DNA of 64,000 nt, taken from positions 62,001 to 126,000 of the forward strand of contig JADJOV010000006.1 in NCBI GenBank assembly GCA_016713585.1, given 5' to 3'. The notes beneath the pieces were generated by a model that saw nothing but the letters and a program-made list of their open reading frames with translations, was not told the DNA's origin and searched no databases. Position numbers and translations under genes: made by a program. Shown here piece by piece: positions 25,900 to 34,847 of this stretch (position 1 is the stretch's first letter; each line of letters starts with the position of its first letter). Source of the stretch: Bdellovibrionales bacterium (GTDB taxonomy: Bacteria; Bdellovibrionota; Bdellovibrionia; Bdellovibrionales; Bdellovibrionaceae).

Positions 25900-26838
25900 A
25901 TGAGATTCGCAATTTCGATTGTTGGTTTGTTGGTGGTTGGAGCTGTGAATTCTTTTGCAGCAGGAGGTAAGCCCCAGATGGGTCCGAATCCTACTAGGGA
26001 ACAATTTGAATTTGTTTTTGATAGAAGCGGTGTTAATGATCCTAAAGTGAACTATAATGGGCTAGTTGGCAGTTTTGATAGGTCACGAGGCTATTTGCAG
26101 GACGTCACGAGCGAGATTAGTCGTTTGAGGGGTCTCGCGGAGTGGCAGAATTCTAATATCAACCCGCAGCCTCCTCGGTTGGCGAAGGCCAGGCTGGTAG
26201 AGGGCGGAATAGCAACAAGCCCAATCTTTCCCGATATGCCCACTTGGTCAAGCCAAGGAATTCAGGATAGTGATATAGTACGACTTCGAAAAATGATTGA
26301 ACACCTAGCTAAAACATACCCAGATAAGAAGGTTGAAATATCAAAATTGACGAAATATCTGTCACAAGTAGAACCGTCGAATAGTTTTACCTACTTAAGT
26401 GCCGAGGCAAAGAGAGAAAAGATCGCCACCCAGATAAGAGCGCTCGCAGAGTTGTCGAAAGAACTAGATGCTAAAATGGGATCTAATTCTTTCCAATCTG
26501 CAACTGTTACTCACAATGGAAGAAATATAATCATTAAAAAGGATGCCGATGGATTGTATACTATAGACGAAAACGGGAGACGAATTAGGGAAGTAAAATT
26601 TGAAATAGTTGACCCGACAAAATCTAAACCAGGGGCTTCCGCAGTGAAGAATATTGTGAAGAAGTCCGGTGGTGGTGGGACAGTGGTTTCGCTGTCTGTT
26701 GCTGCCTTCCTAGGACTTATGATAAATCAGTCGATGGTTGGTGACGGAGAAGCTGCAGAGGCAAGAAAGGCGCAGCCTTCAGCAATGTATCAACCCTATC
26801 TTAGTGTTCCAGCAGTTGGCCCAGCCGCCGCCAAATAG
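25900..26838 (+). CDS. Secreted protein with C-terminal hydrophobic helix, unknown
   Basis: 312 residues. The ATG at 25900 is set by GGAGG 5 bases upstream and by the signal peptide MRFAISIVGLLVVGAVNSFA. The mature part is helical in the middle and has a beta segment (NGRNIIIKKDADGLYTIDEN) before a Gly-rich turn and one hydrophobic helix (VVSLSVAAFLGLMINQSMVG). It starts 58 bases after the previous exported protein, which makes a two-gene unit. Similar architecture (signal, helical body, hydrophobic C-terminus) in both suggests a shared envelope role. No family recognised. Confidence 0.6.
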   Translation: MRFAISIVGLLVVGAVNSFAAGGKPQMGPNPTREQFEFVFDRSGVNDPKVNYNGLVGSFDRSRGYLQDVTSEISRLRGLAEWQNSNINPQPPRLAKARLVEGGIATSPIFPDMPTWSSQGIQDSDIVRLRKMIEHLAKTYPDKKVEISKLTKYLSQVEPSNSFTYLSAEAKREKIATQIRALAELSKELDAKMGSNSFQSATVTHNGRNIIIKKDADGLYTIDENGRRIREVKFEIVDPTKSKPGASAVKNIVKKSGGGGTVVSLSVAAFLGLMINQSMVGDGEAAEARKAQPSAMYQPYLSVPAVGPAAAK

Positions 26839-26947
26839 TGGGATTTAGGTTGCCTGGCTAGTCCCCCACCTCGCGGCTATTCGTTGCATCAACAAGAAAG
26901 ATCTGCATGGTGCATATCCAGCTCGGCTTGTGAAAACCACTGCCTTG

Positions 26948-28084
26948 TTAGACTAATTTTACTTGTTTGCAGAAGTCAGAAAAGGGCAATACCGAAATTC
27001 GGTCGTCAACCTGCCTGTGCGTCGCTCCCATGTGAACCTGATAGAAGTGTGGGATATCTGTTCTATCTTTAAAATAGAATAAATGCGGAGAAACTGACTT
27101 TGCACCTTGCTTGCACTCCACAGCAAAAAGAGGTTTTTTGTTTTTGATTACTACGAAGTCGACTTCCCGCTTGTCGGTATCTCTTAGAAACCTGAGTTCC
27201 ATCGGGAACCCTTCGACATCTTCAAGATAGTGACAATATTTTAGTAAATGTGAAGCTACCATGTTTTCGAATCTAACTCCCGGATTTTCAACTTGACTCC
27301 AGTCCCACAGATAAAGCTTTTGCTCTTTCTTAACAGCTCTAATCTTCGAAGAGCCAAATGGTGAAATCTGAAAACTGTAATAGAGGGAGGATAGAATTCC
27401 GAGCCACCTCTTAATTGTCTTAAAATCTGCTTGAATATCGTTTGCTAGTGAGTTGATCGAGAGCGGTGACCCAACTCTTTGCGGAAGCTCCTCTGCGAGA
27501 GAAAAAACTTTTTCCAGATCCTTTACATCTTCCCAGTCTTTCAAGTCGGTTCGAACCAGTCGATTTAATCTCTGTAAATGCCACCGTCTTAAAGTTCGTT
27601 CGTCTCCCGCAAACAAGGGTTCTGGGAATCCACCAAACTTCAAGAGTCGCTCTAAAGAATGAGCCTCAAAATTCAATTCAGGCAAACTGTAAGGGTGAAG
27701 TCGATAGTAGAAATAACGGCCTAACAAAGAATCTCCACCTTTTCTGAAATGGTCAAGTCTCGCTGACCCGGTAATTAAGAAGTGGTGAGTATTCTTAAGC
27801 GTATCATAGAAGCCCTTAATTAAGTTTCGCCAATTCTTGAACTTATGAATTTCGTCGAAAACAAGAAGGGGCTCCGTTTTCGGCCACTCGCGATCTCTAA
27901 TCATTTGCTTATGGATATCATCATCCCAGTTAAAATAGGCGGGGTGGCCATCCCGATAATTCTTGATCAGGCTTTGGGCAAGAGTCGTTTTACCAACCTG
28001 TCTGGGTCCGCCTAGAAAAACCATTTTTTTCTTTAGATCAGAGGCGATATGGGGGGTTAAGTATCGCGTGAGTGTTTTGGACAT
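26948..28084 (-). CDS. AAA ATPase with DUF4143 domain
   Basis: 378 residues. The Walker A GGPRQVGKTTLA and Walker B LLVFDEIHK are intact, followed by the sensor-like ITGSARLD, all typical of the ATPase/DUF4143 family. The C-terminal part holds VDFVVIKNKKPLFAVECKQG, a nuclease-like Asp-x-n-Glu-x-Lys fold found in the same family. The role of these proteins is not settled; they are often accessory genes and may take part in defence or self-regulation. A perfect 26-bp palindrome lies 4 bases before the start, see separate entry. Confidence 0.87.
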   Translation of the reverse strand: MSKTLTRYLTPHIASDLKKKMVFLGGPRQVGKTTLAQSLIKNYRDGHPAYFNWDDDIHKQMIRDREWPKTEPLLVFDEIHKFKNWRNLIKGFYDTLKNTHHFLITGSARLDHFRKGGDSLLGRYFYYRLHPYSLPELNFEAHSLERLLKFGGFPEPLFAGDERTLRRWHLQRLNRLVRTDLKDWEDVKDLEKVFSLAEELPQRVGSPLSINSLANDIQADFKTIKRWLGILSSLYYSFQISPFGSSKIRAVKKEQKLYLWDWSQVENPGVRFENMVASHLLKYCHYLEDVEGFPMELRFLRDTDKREVDFVVIKNKKPLFAVECKQGAKSVSPHLFYFKDRTDIPHFYQVHMGATHRQVDDRISVLPFSDFCKQVKLV

Positions 28085-28087
28085 AGA

Positions 28088-28113
28088 TCCAATTTACTCA
28101 TGAGTAAATTGGA
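28088..28113. promoter_or_regulatory. Perfect 26-bp palindrome before the DUF4143 ATPase gene
   Basis: TCCAATTTACTCA (28088-28100) is followed directly by its exact inverse (28101-28113). It ends 4 bases before the ATG at 28084, covering the ribosome-binding region. It is likely an operator for a dimeric repressor or an RNA hairpin that hides the start; the ATPase itself may be the regulator. Confidence 0.6.
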
Positions 28114-28190
28114 GTCAAGTCCAGAATACCAAGCTGGGATAAATTCAACGGCAATTGCCTAAAATGTACTATATCCTCAATCCCACGTCG

Positions 28191-29069
28191 TTATTCGTTC
28201 TCTTTAAAAAAGCGATCAAGACGCAAGTTGATATAGTCAGGGAAATCCAGTTGGGTGCAGTGGGAGCCGTAGGGAACCATCAAAAACTCGCTGCCTTTGA
28301 TTTTTTCGTGGAGTTCAAACTGGAATTTTTGGGGAGTTACATGATCTTCTTCGCCAGAAATTATCAGTGCGGGACACTTGACTGAGTCGACAATTGAATC
28401 GCCATCAAAATTCATGAGCGCCTCAAAGAGTGGAAGAAAAACCTTTAAATCCATTTGTGAGACTCCGCGAGCGTAGACTTCTATATCTTTAAAATGAGTC
28501 AGGCGAATATTAAAACCGCCGGCAATTGCGGCAAGGTGCATAGCGATTGGATTGTAAAGAAGAGCTCGCCAGAGGGCATTCCATATGTCAGGAGATTTAT
28601 AGTACTGATCGCGCACAAAGTAAAAGAACGGCTCAACAACGTCGAGTCCATACATTCCCTTGATTGGATTCTTAGCAAAACCATTAATAAAAACCAGTGA
28701 CTTAAAGAGCTCTGGCTTTTCAAGATAGGTTTCAAGAATGACAGTAGCGCCAAAACTATGGCCAACAAAGTGAGCACTTGGAATATTCAAAAACTCTAAA
28801 AGGCCGATAAGATCTCTTGCGATAGCCTCTATCGTCAGGTTTTTGCCTTCGGGCACCTCTGAACTTTTATGATGACCACGAAGATCGAAGCAAATGACTT
28901 TATGGGTTTTTGAAAAATGCTCGACTTGGTAATGCCAATGATTCATCAAACAGGCTATTCCGTAGATGAAAACAATGGCCGGGCCGTCGCCCCTTGTTTC
29001 ATAGTATATGGGGGTTCCGTCAAAGCTTTTGAATGTTCCGTTGGTTTTACTGATTGTCTCCATGCTCAT
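28191..29069 (-). CDS. Alpha/beta hydrolase
   Basis: 292 residues. The nucleophile elbow is GHSFG, the acid is in ISGEEDHVTP and the general base His in YGSHCTQ. FDGTPIYYETRGDGPAIVFI and DLRGHHKSS are the usual strand and oxyanion blocks. No signal peptide, so it is cytoplasmic. The substrate cannot be told from sequence; esters or lactones are typical. ATG at 29069 follows the FHA gene stop by one base; an ATG two codons on has AGGA upstream and may be used instead. Confidence 0.9.
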   Translation of the reverse strand: MSMETISKTNGTFKSFDGTPIYYETRGDGPAIVFIYGIACLMNHWHYQVEHFSKTHKVICFDLRGHHKSSEVPEGKNLTIEAIARDLIGLLEFLNIPSAHFVGHSFGATVILETYLEKPELFKSLVFINGFAKNPIKGMYGLDVVEPFFYFVRDQYYKSPDIWNALWRALLYNPIAMHLAAIAGGFNIRLTHFKDIEVYARGVSQMDLKVFLPLFEALMNFDGDSIVDSVKCPALIISGEEDHVTPQKFQFELHEKIKGSEFLMVPYGSHCTQLDFPDYINLRLDRFFKENE

Positions 29070-29070
29070 C

Positions 29071-29760
29071 CTATTTAAGGTTCACTTTCATTGCGGACTC
29101 CCCAACTACAATAATATCGTCAGCCTGGAGAGCCTGAGAGTTGACGACATGCCCATTCAAGGTCAAGCTTTGCCCGCAAAGATTATTTAATCGAGGGCGA
29201 CCTTTTTCGCTCACCAATTCAAAAGCTAAGTCCGGAATCTTGAGATCATTCAACTCGATATCCCAGGTATTTGAGCCAACCAGTCTAGGTCCGTAGCCGA
29301 TCACAAGGGATTCTCCAGCTTGGGTCCCCCGCAGAAACTCTAGCTCGAGGATTGGGTCAAAGGCGGTCAGCTTTGGGGTGCTGTCATTGTCTACAATTGG
29401 ACTCTTTGTCAGGTAATTCTTAAGTTGTGCCTGCCAACCGAGGATTGGAGCTAGCCTGTCAGCCTCCTCGTCGGTTGTCTCTTTTGCTAGAATGAGGCAG
29501 CGCCCGATCTGGAATTTAACGCCAGGCAGAAGAGCCACCTTTTTGACCCTTCTTTTGTTCAACAAAAGGCCATTTGCCGATTCAAGGTCCACCAAAATAA
29601 GCTGTCCCTTGTTGTCCAAATCAAATTTAGCGTGTGTTCCTGATATGTTAGGATCATTCAAGATAATGTCAGCCCGGCTCCTTCCGATAGTCTGTCCAGC
29701 CTCGACTCGGAAGAAGGCACCTTTAGATTCCCCTGTCATGATCTCAAGTAACATAGGCAT
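29071..29760 (-). CDS. FHA-domain protein with two FHA modules
   Basis: 229 residues. The N-terminal FHA domain is canonical: IGRSRADIILNDPNISGTHA, then LVDLESANGLLLNKRRV. It should bind phosphothreonine peptides. Residues 130-229 show a second, degenerate FHA-like fold (LVIGYGPRLVGSNTWDIELN, LTLNGHVVNS) lacking the Ser-x-x-His pair. No kinase is encoded nearby. It forms a two-gene unit with the hydrolase, separated by one base. Confidence 0.85.
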   Translation of the reverse strand: MPMLLEIMTGESKGAFFRVEAGQTIGRSRADIILNDPNISGTHAKFDLDNKGQLILVDLESANGLLLNKRRVKKVALLPGVKFQIGRCLILAKETTDEEADRLAPILGWQAQLKNYLTKSPIVDNDSTPKLTAFDPILELEFLRGTQAGESLVIGYGPRLVGSNTWDIELNDLKIPDLAFELVSEKGRPRLNNLCGQSLTLNGHVVNSQALQADDIIVVGESAMKVNLK

Positions 29761-29911
29761 GATACTACTCTAATTGGAAAATCCAAGGACAGCAATCTTG
29801 TCTCCTTGTGCTGAGACTAAAGGCATGTTAAACCGGCGAGACCAAAAAGGGATTTCCTTGCTCCCGAAATCTTGTAAGTAAAAACGGGGGCTATTAACCG
29901 AAAGGAACGTA

Positions 29912-30358
29912 ATGGATCTGAAGAAAGTGGCCTTGAAACGGCCCTACGAAGTTGTCGTGTTGGTACACCCGGATGCGACCTTGGATGAACAGAAGGCAGT
30001 ATTTAAGAAAAATAAGGCAACCATTGAGTCATTTGCGGGCTCTGTGTTTAATCTTGAAACCTGGGGAAAGAGAAATCTAGCCAATCCAATTGGTAAGATT
30101 AGGAAAGCCTACTTTTTCCATTCGTTTTTTGAGGCCAATACTCAAGCTATTGCAGAACTAGAAAGAACTATGCGCATTAGCGACAAGGTCCTTCGATTCA
30201 TGCACACCAGACTTGATGAAAGGGTCCCTCTCAGTAAGCACCTAGAGACTTTCAAAAAAGGTCTGTCTGAATCTGCACTCAGAGAGAAGGAGAGAGAAGC
30301 GAAGATGCAAGCTCGTCGAGCTGCCTTTGCGGCCGCCAAATCTGAAAGATTTGAATAG
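29912..30358 (+). CDS. rpsF: 30S ribosomal protein S6
   Basis: Small-subunit protein that pairs with S18 on the platform. KRPYEVVVLVHPDA, ETWGKRNLANPIGKIRKAYF and LRFMHTRLDERV are the family core. 148 residues, longer than E. coli because of a charged, Ala-rich C-terminal tail (EREAKMQARRAAFAAAK). GAAAGGAA lies upstream of the ATG. It is divergent from the FHA gene. The usual neighbour rpsR is not found; only 46 bases separate it from the next gene. Confidence 0.95.
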   Translation: MDLKKVALKRPYEVVVLVHPDATLDEQKAVFKKNKATIESFAGSVFNLETWGKRNLANPIGKIRKAYFFHSFFEANTQAIAELERTMRISDKVLRFMHTRLDERVPLSKHLETFKKGLSESALREKEREAKMQARRAAFAAAKSERFE

Positions 30359-30404
30359 TTTAATCTCTAAGATTGAGTGCGTTGGAACTAGCTAAGGACT
30401 ATCT

Positions 30405-31283
30405 ATGCGTGAAGCAACAAAAGCTAAGTTATTTTTGCTCGCTGCGAGCGGGCTTTTGTTTTCTGTATTGACAGTTTTCTTTGGCACACCCTTTTTGCGA
30501 GCACTTCGACAGACCTATGGTCCGACCGTCTATTGGAGTTTGGGAATTATTTTGTCGGCCGTGGCCTTTCCTGTCTGGTTTTTTGTAGGCTCAATTTGGA
30601 TTGTTGTTGGTGCCTATCACGAAATTGAGAAGCTGGGGAAAGGTTGGTGGATTGCTGGCCTATTAAGTGTTCTTTTGAGTGGGGGGTTTGGGTGGCTTTC
30701 GGCGACCTATTCCTTACGAGCAAATGGCATTGAAAGCCGGGAGCAAGTAGAAGCACTGATTGGTGAGATGACGGCGAGTTTGGAGGCAGTCATTCCCAAT
30801 GTTAAGATCAAAGCAGAAGATGTGTTTAATCAGATGCCATCTTTTGTAGTTATGACCTTGATGCTAGCACTAGCTAATGCGGTTCTATTTGATCGAAAGG
30901 TATATAATTGGTTAGCTCTTCCCTTGCCTGAGGCGAGTGGTCGAGAAGCCAATAAGTTGTTAGAGTTGAGGGTGCCAGATTTTTTTATTTGGATTGCTCT
31001 TATGGCCTTGCTCTTTTCAACTTTCAGTTTCAACTCAAAGGCCTTGGGAATCGTTGCATTGAATGTAGTGAATGTTTCGGCAGTTCTCTACTTCTTTCAA
31101 GGATTGGCTGTTTTAGAGACCTACCTGAGAGCTATTAAGGCAGGTTTTTTAATGCGGTTTGTAACTTATTTTATTTTGGTCGGTCAGTTCTTCATACTGG
31201 TGAGTATTTTGGGACTGATTGACTTTTGGGCGGGTTTTCGAGGAAGAATTCAGAAGTTGAATTCGCAAATTGGGGACCGGTAA
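30405..31283 (+). CDS. DUF2232 (YybS-like) membrane protein
   Basis: 292 residues, with about seven hydrophobic helices and a soluble loop near residues 105-145. The C-terminal core (GIVALNVVNVSAVLYFFQGL and AVLETYLRAIKAGFLMR) matches DUF2232 proteins, which commonly lie between rpsF/rpsR and rplI. The function is unknown; a role in sporulation or cell-wall enzymes has been suggested for B. subtilis relatives but cannot be transferred. Position between rpsF and rplI supports the call. Confidence 0.8.
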   Translation: MREATKAKLFLLAASGLLFSVLTVFFGTPFLRALRQTYGPTVYWSLGIILSAVAFPVWFFVGSIWIVVGAYHEIEKLGKGWWIAGLLSVLLSGGFGWLSATYSLRANGIESREQVEALIGEMTASLEAVIPNVKIKAEDVFNQMPSFVVMTLMLALANAVLFDRKVYNWLALPLPEASGREANKLLELRVPDFFIWIALMALLFSTFSFNSKALGIVALNVVNVSAVLYFFQGLAVLETYLRAIKAGFLMRFVTYFILVGQFFILVSILGLIDFWAGFRGRIQKLNSQIGDR

Positions 31284-31310
31284 AACCTTTTAGAGAATTA
31301 GGAGTCAGGA

Positions 31311-31754
31311 ATGAAAGTCATTCTTCAAAAAGATGTAAAAGATTTAGGAAAAGTTGGGGATCTTGTGAGCGTGTCAGAGGGATTTGCTCGAAATTTTCTC
31401 TTTCCAAGGAAGTTGGCCTTAGAAGCCACTGAAAAGAGGGTTAAAGAGTTTGAACATCTCAACCGTGTTGCTGAGGCAAAGAAAATAAAAGCGAACAGTG
31501 ATCGCCAGCTTATTTTAAATAAAATTAGCGGCGTCACTTTGAACTTTAAGATGGCGGCGGGTGATAGCGACCGACTCTTTGGAACTGTAACGACTACTGA
31601 CATTTCTAGGGCACTAGAGAAGCAGGGTTTTTCAGTTGATCGAAGAGATATTTTGCTAGACGAACCAATCAAAATTTTAGGACAGCACAAGGCAGTCATT
31701 AAATATTCTGAGGGTCTTCAGGCTAGTATAGCAATTGCAGTCGAGCGAGCATAA
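31311..31754 (+). CDS. rplI: 50S ribosomal protein L9
   Basis: Large-subunit protein with two domains joined by a long helix. The N-terminal motif MKVILQKDVKDLGKVGDLVS with VSEGFARNFLFPRKLAL is diagnostic. The C-terminal domain has GDSDRLFGTVTTTDIS. 147 residues, normal length. It lies 27 bases after DUF2232 with AGGAGTCAGG directly upstream. It closes the rpsF unit and converges with a small minus-strand gene. Confidence 0.96.
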   Translation: MKVILQKDVKDLGKVGDLVSVSEGFARNFLFPRKLALEATEKRVKEFEHLNRVAEAKKIKANSDRQLILNKISGVTLNFKMAAGDSDRLFGTVTTTDISRALEKQGFSVDRRDILLDEPIKILGQHKAVIKYSEGLQASIAIAVERA

Positions 31755-31779
31755 ATCAAAATTGTTTGGATTCTGTGTC

Positions 31780-32007
31780 TTATGAGGCGCAGGATCCGTC
31801 TTCTTTAAGTTCTATAAGTACATTTTGTAGGTGGTCACCTACGATCTCACGAAGTTGTTCCAAGGTGAGGGTGTCGGCTTGGCATCCATATTTACTGAGG
31901 AGTACCTCAAACTGTTTTGCGGCACATTCCTTAGGATAATCCAAATGCGAATCCATGTGTTCTACAAGTGACGAAACCAAGTTTATTGCCGCTGAACTTT
32001 CTCCCAC
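31780..32007 (-). CDS. Small acidic protein, unknown
   Basis: 75 residues. GTG at 32007 is chosen because a full AAGGAGG ribosome site lies 5 bases upstream; the TTG at 32010 is too close to it. The protein is helical and acidic, with cysteines in PKECAAKQFE, KYGCQADT and at the end (GSCAS). No family is recognised. It lies 170 bases downstream of dnaB on the same strand, so it may be cotranscribed or have its own promoter. The strong ribosome site is the main support. Confidence 0.55.
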   Translation of the reverse strand: MGESSAAINLVSSLVEHMDSHLDYPKECAAKQFEVLLSKYGCQADTLTLEQLREIVGDHLQNVLIELKEDGSCAS

Positions 32008-32181
32008 CAAGGCCTCCTTGCCAAAGTCCGATCATCCTCATTCTGAGTTGATCAAAAGGTCATTGCGATCTTTGCCGTGATCACAATAAAGACAAGATCA
32101 TTCGAGCAAGCGGTTAATCCAGTGACAATACAAATTAGGAATTAGAAAAGGTTTCGGACCAAAGTCATAACTTACAAACTG

Positions 32182-33621
32182 CTATGGCTTAGCGCCCGGC
32201 GCAAAATTCCGAGGTTTATTCATAAGTGAAAGCGGGCTAGGAGCTGCCTGGGGTGGGGGCGTAGAGGCTGACGAGGAGTGGTAGGCGCCGGAAAAATTTT
32301 CCTGGTCTGCATCTCTAAATTTATTGTATTGAGCATCAAATCTCAAGGCAACATCACCAGTGGCACCGTTCCTTTGTTTGCCAATAATGACCAAAGCTTT
32401 GCCTTTTTTCTCTGGGTCTTCCTTCTCATAATAATCTTCTCGAAAAAGAAGCATAATCACGTCAGCATCTTGCTCGATTGAACCGGATTCTCGAAGATCT
32501 GAAAGCATTGGCTTGCGGTCAGACCGTCCCTCAACTCCCCGATTGAGTTGGGCCATGGCCAAAACTGGAACCTGGAGCTCTTTGGCGATGACCTTTAAGC
32601 TTTTTGAAATTTCGGCGACAGCGCGCTCTCGACTCTCGACTCTTTGTTTGAGGTCCATCAGCTGAAGGTAATCAATCATTATCATATCAAGGCCATGCTG
32701 GGCCTTGAGGCGTCGACAGCGCGCTCGAATTTCATAAGGGCTGATTCCGGAGGTGTCATCAATAAAAAGCTTAGCCTCGCTGAGGGTTCCAGCAGAAGCT
32801 ATCAACTTAGGCCAATCCGTATCACTTAAACGCCCGTTTCTGATAGAAGACATACTAACTTTTGCCTCAGCGGCGAGCATTCTCATCATGACGGACTCTT
32901 TTCCCATCTCGAGAGAAAAAAACGCGACTGATTTTTTCAAACGCAAGGACGCATGGGAAGCAATGTTCAATCCAAACGCCGTTTTACCCATCGAAGGCCT
33001 TGCTGCGACAATCACAAGCTCACCTGGATGCAATCCGGCTGTCATCTTATCCAGCTCAGTAAACCCAGTCGCGATACCCGTTATTTCTTCTTTTTGTTGA
33101 TAGAGTTGTTCTATCTTCTTGATACTATCTTTGACGATTTCCATAGAGCCGACGAGGCCCTGAGTACTTTTATTCTCATTAATTTTAAAAATATCGGATT
33201 CGGCTTGATCTAACAGAAGCTCCACATCCTGATTCTCACTAGAAAAGGACCGCTCAATAATTTCTGAACTTGTGTGAATGAGCTTTCGCAAGAGTGATTT
33301 TTCTTTAACAATCTGAGCATAGGTCGCAATATTTGCCGCAGAGATAGTCTTTTCCAAAAGGCTTGCTAAATAGACAAATCCACCTATTCCATCAAACTCG
33401 CCTCGAGACTGAAGCATATCAGTGACAGTAACCAAATCTATTGGCTTGCTTCGACTAACTAGATCCTTGATAGATGAATAAATTTTTTGATGCGAAGGTG
33501 CATAAAAATCACCTGAGTCAATTATATCAGAAACCTGGTCAAAAGCCTCGGCCTCCAACATCAGCCCACCAAGAATTGACTGTTCTGCTTCCAAATTTTG
33601 TGGAGGTATTCGAGCTGCCAT
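32182..33621 (-). CDS. dnaB: Replicative DNA helicase
   Basis: Unwinds DNA at the replication fork as a hexamer. The ATG at 33621 (MAARIPPQNLEAEQSILGGL) is preceded by AGGGG and gives the family N-terminus; the frame to 33684 has no good start signal. Walker A is ARPSMGKTAFG, Walker B is MIMIDYLQLM, and QLNRGVEGRSDRKPMLSDLR is the RecA-fold signature. The last 40 residues are Ser/Pro/Ala-rich and probably disordered. 479 residues. Confidence 0.96.
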   Translation of the reverse strand: MAARIPPQNLEAEQSILGGLMLEAEAFDQVSDIIDSGDFYAPSHQKIYSSIKDLVSRSKPIDLVTVTDMLQSRGEFDGIGGFVYLASLLEKTISAANIATYAQIVKEKSLLRKLIHTSSEIIERSFSSENQDVELLLDQAESDIFKINENKSTQGLVGSMEIVKDSIKKIEQLYQQKEEITGIATGFTELDKMTAGLHPGELVIVAARPSMGKTAFGLNIASHASLRLKKSVAFFSLEMGKESVMMRMLAAEAKVSMSSIRNGRLSDTDWPKLIASAGTLSEAKLFIDDTSGISPYEIRARCRRLKAQHGLDMIMIDYLQLMDLKQRVESRERAVAEISKSLKVIAKELQVPVLAMAQLNRGVEGRSDRKPMLSDLRESGSIEQDADVIMLLFREDYYEKEDPEKKGKALVIIGKQRNGATGDVALRFDAQYNKFRDADQENFSGAYHSSSASTPPPQAAPSPLSLMNKPRNFAPGAKP

Positions 33622-33733
33622 AATCCCCTCATATGGACAGATGAACTTTAATTCCAGACAGAAATAAACTTCAAAGCCGCCCAAAACCTATCATAGCCTA
33701 CCCACGAGCAAAGCTTGAAGAAAAATAATAAAG

Positions 33734-34033
33734 CTAATTCAGTTTTTTATAGCGAATTTTGTAACTATCGATTTTCTTTTTTAGAGTATTTCGATTGATA
33801 CCTAGCATTTGCGCTGTTTTTACTTGATTTCCATTGAATACCTTTAAGGCGAGTTCGAGAAGAGGTCTTTCAACCTGTTCGAGGACTACATTATAAAGTC
33901 CGGAAAGCTCAACCTCGGCTTCCTTCTGTTGCTGAAACAAGACCTCTAGCTTACTTTTGACAAGTTTTTCTAAGCTGACTGCTTGAAGATTTGCTACGAA
34001 CAAATTGTCTGAACTTTTTAGGTTCCGCGTCAT
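33734..34033 (-). CDS. Fis-like DNA-binding protein
   Basis: 99 residues, almost the exact size of E. coli Fis (98). The C-terminal helix-turn-helix reads GNQVKTAQMLGINRNTLKKK, very close to Fis and to the NtrC family C-terminus. VLEQVERPLLELAL is the dimer helix pair. It should bind and bend DNA, and may act as nucleoid protein or regulator. The gene lies directly downstream of queE on the same strand (28-base gap) and upstream of dnaB. With the histone gene it makes a second chromatin-type protein in the window. Confidence 0.82.
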   Translation of the reverse strand: MTRNLKSSDNLFVANLQAVSLEKLVKSKLEVLFQQQKEAEVELSGLYNVVLEQVERPLLELALKVFNGNQVKTAQMLGINRNTLKKKIDSYKIRYKKLN

Positions 34034-34061
34034 GTAACTCCCATAAAAATTTTCTTTGAAT

Positions 34062-34700
34062 TCAAACTCCGCGTGTTTCGGGTGTCCAAATATACTTTTG
34101 TAACTGCAATTGCAACCTTGCTAATGAATTTTTTTCTAAAATTTTCTCAGCGAGTCTACGCGGAGACAACTGACCAAATGATGGACTGTATAAAACAGAA
34201 TACTTTTCGAATAATTCATATTGACGGCAAAATAATTCTGACCAGTCAAAGTCGGTTTCGCTACAAAGCACAAATTTAAATTCAGTCGAGGGCTTTGCCC
34301 ATTTCAGATTGTCGAAAAGAAAGCTCTGTCCTTCGCCCGAATCTGGAGTTTTAACATCCAAAATAATTTTGACCTTCTCTGGAACATTTTCAATCGATTT
34401 TGCTCCGCTTGTTTCGAGTGATACCAAATATCCTAGTTGACAGAGTTCGGTCATCAGAAGGTGAACTTCCTTTTGCGCCAAGGGTTCGCCACCGGTCAAA
34501 CAAACGTATTTGGTATTATAGCTCGAAATCTTTTTGATGATTTGATCAATGGACAAAAACGCACCTTCAAAATAGGAATACTTGGTGTCGCAGTAAGTAC
34601 AGCGCAAAGGGCAGCCAGTTGTTCGCACAAAAACAGTTGGCAATCCAGAATAGGAGGACTCACCTTGAATGCTATAGAAAATTTCATTGATTTTTAACAT
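34062..34700 (-). CDS. queE: 7-carboxy-7-deazaguanine synthase
   Basis: Radical-SAM enzyme converting 6-carboxy-tetrahydropterin to 7-carboxy-7-deazaguanine in queuosine synthesis. The N-terminal IFYSIQGESSYSGLPTVFVR is the QueE signature. The cluster motif is TTGCPLRCTYCDTKYS, followed by LTGGEPLAQKE. The protein is compact (212 residues), as QueE enzymes are. It opens the unit that continues with the Fis-like gene and is divergent from ftsK. Confidence 0.92.
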   Translation of the reverse strand: MLKINEIFYSIQGESSYSGLPTVFVRTTGCPLRCTYCDTKYSYFEGAFLSIDQIIKKISSYNTKYVCLTGGEPLAQKEVHLLMTELCQLGYLVSLETSGAKSIENVPEKVKIILDVKTPDSGEGQSFLFDNLKWAKPSTEFKFVLCSETDFDWSELFCRQYELFEKYSVLYSPSFGQLSPRRLAEKILEKNSLARLQLQLQKYIWTPETRGV

Positions 34701-34847
34701 TTATCGCACTCATCTCTGCCACAATTTGCGTCATTGTCAAGTAAGACTAGGGTCTCGCCGTCGGCACATTTTTAGAATCTAGACCTTCTAAGAGGCCCAG
34801 ACAGACTGGCCTTTTCAGACCTCGCAGATTCCCGTAAATTGATTTAT

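Noticed and set aside
29821..29911. S6:S18 leader motif before rpsF
   Set aside because: Some CCG triplets are present but I could not fold a convincing binding element by eye.
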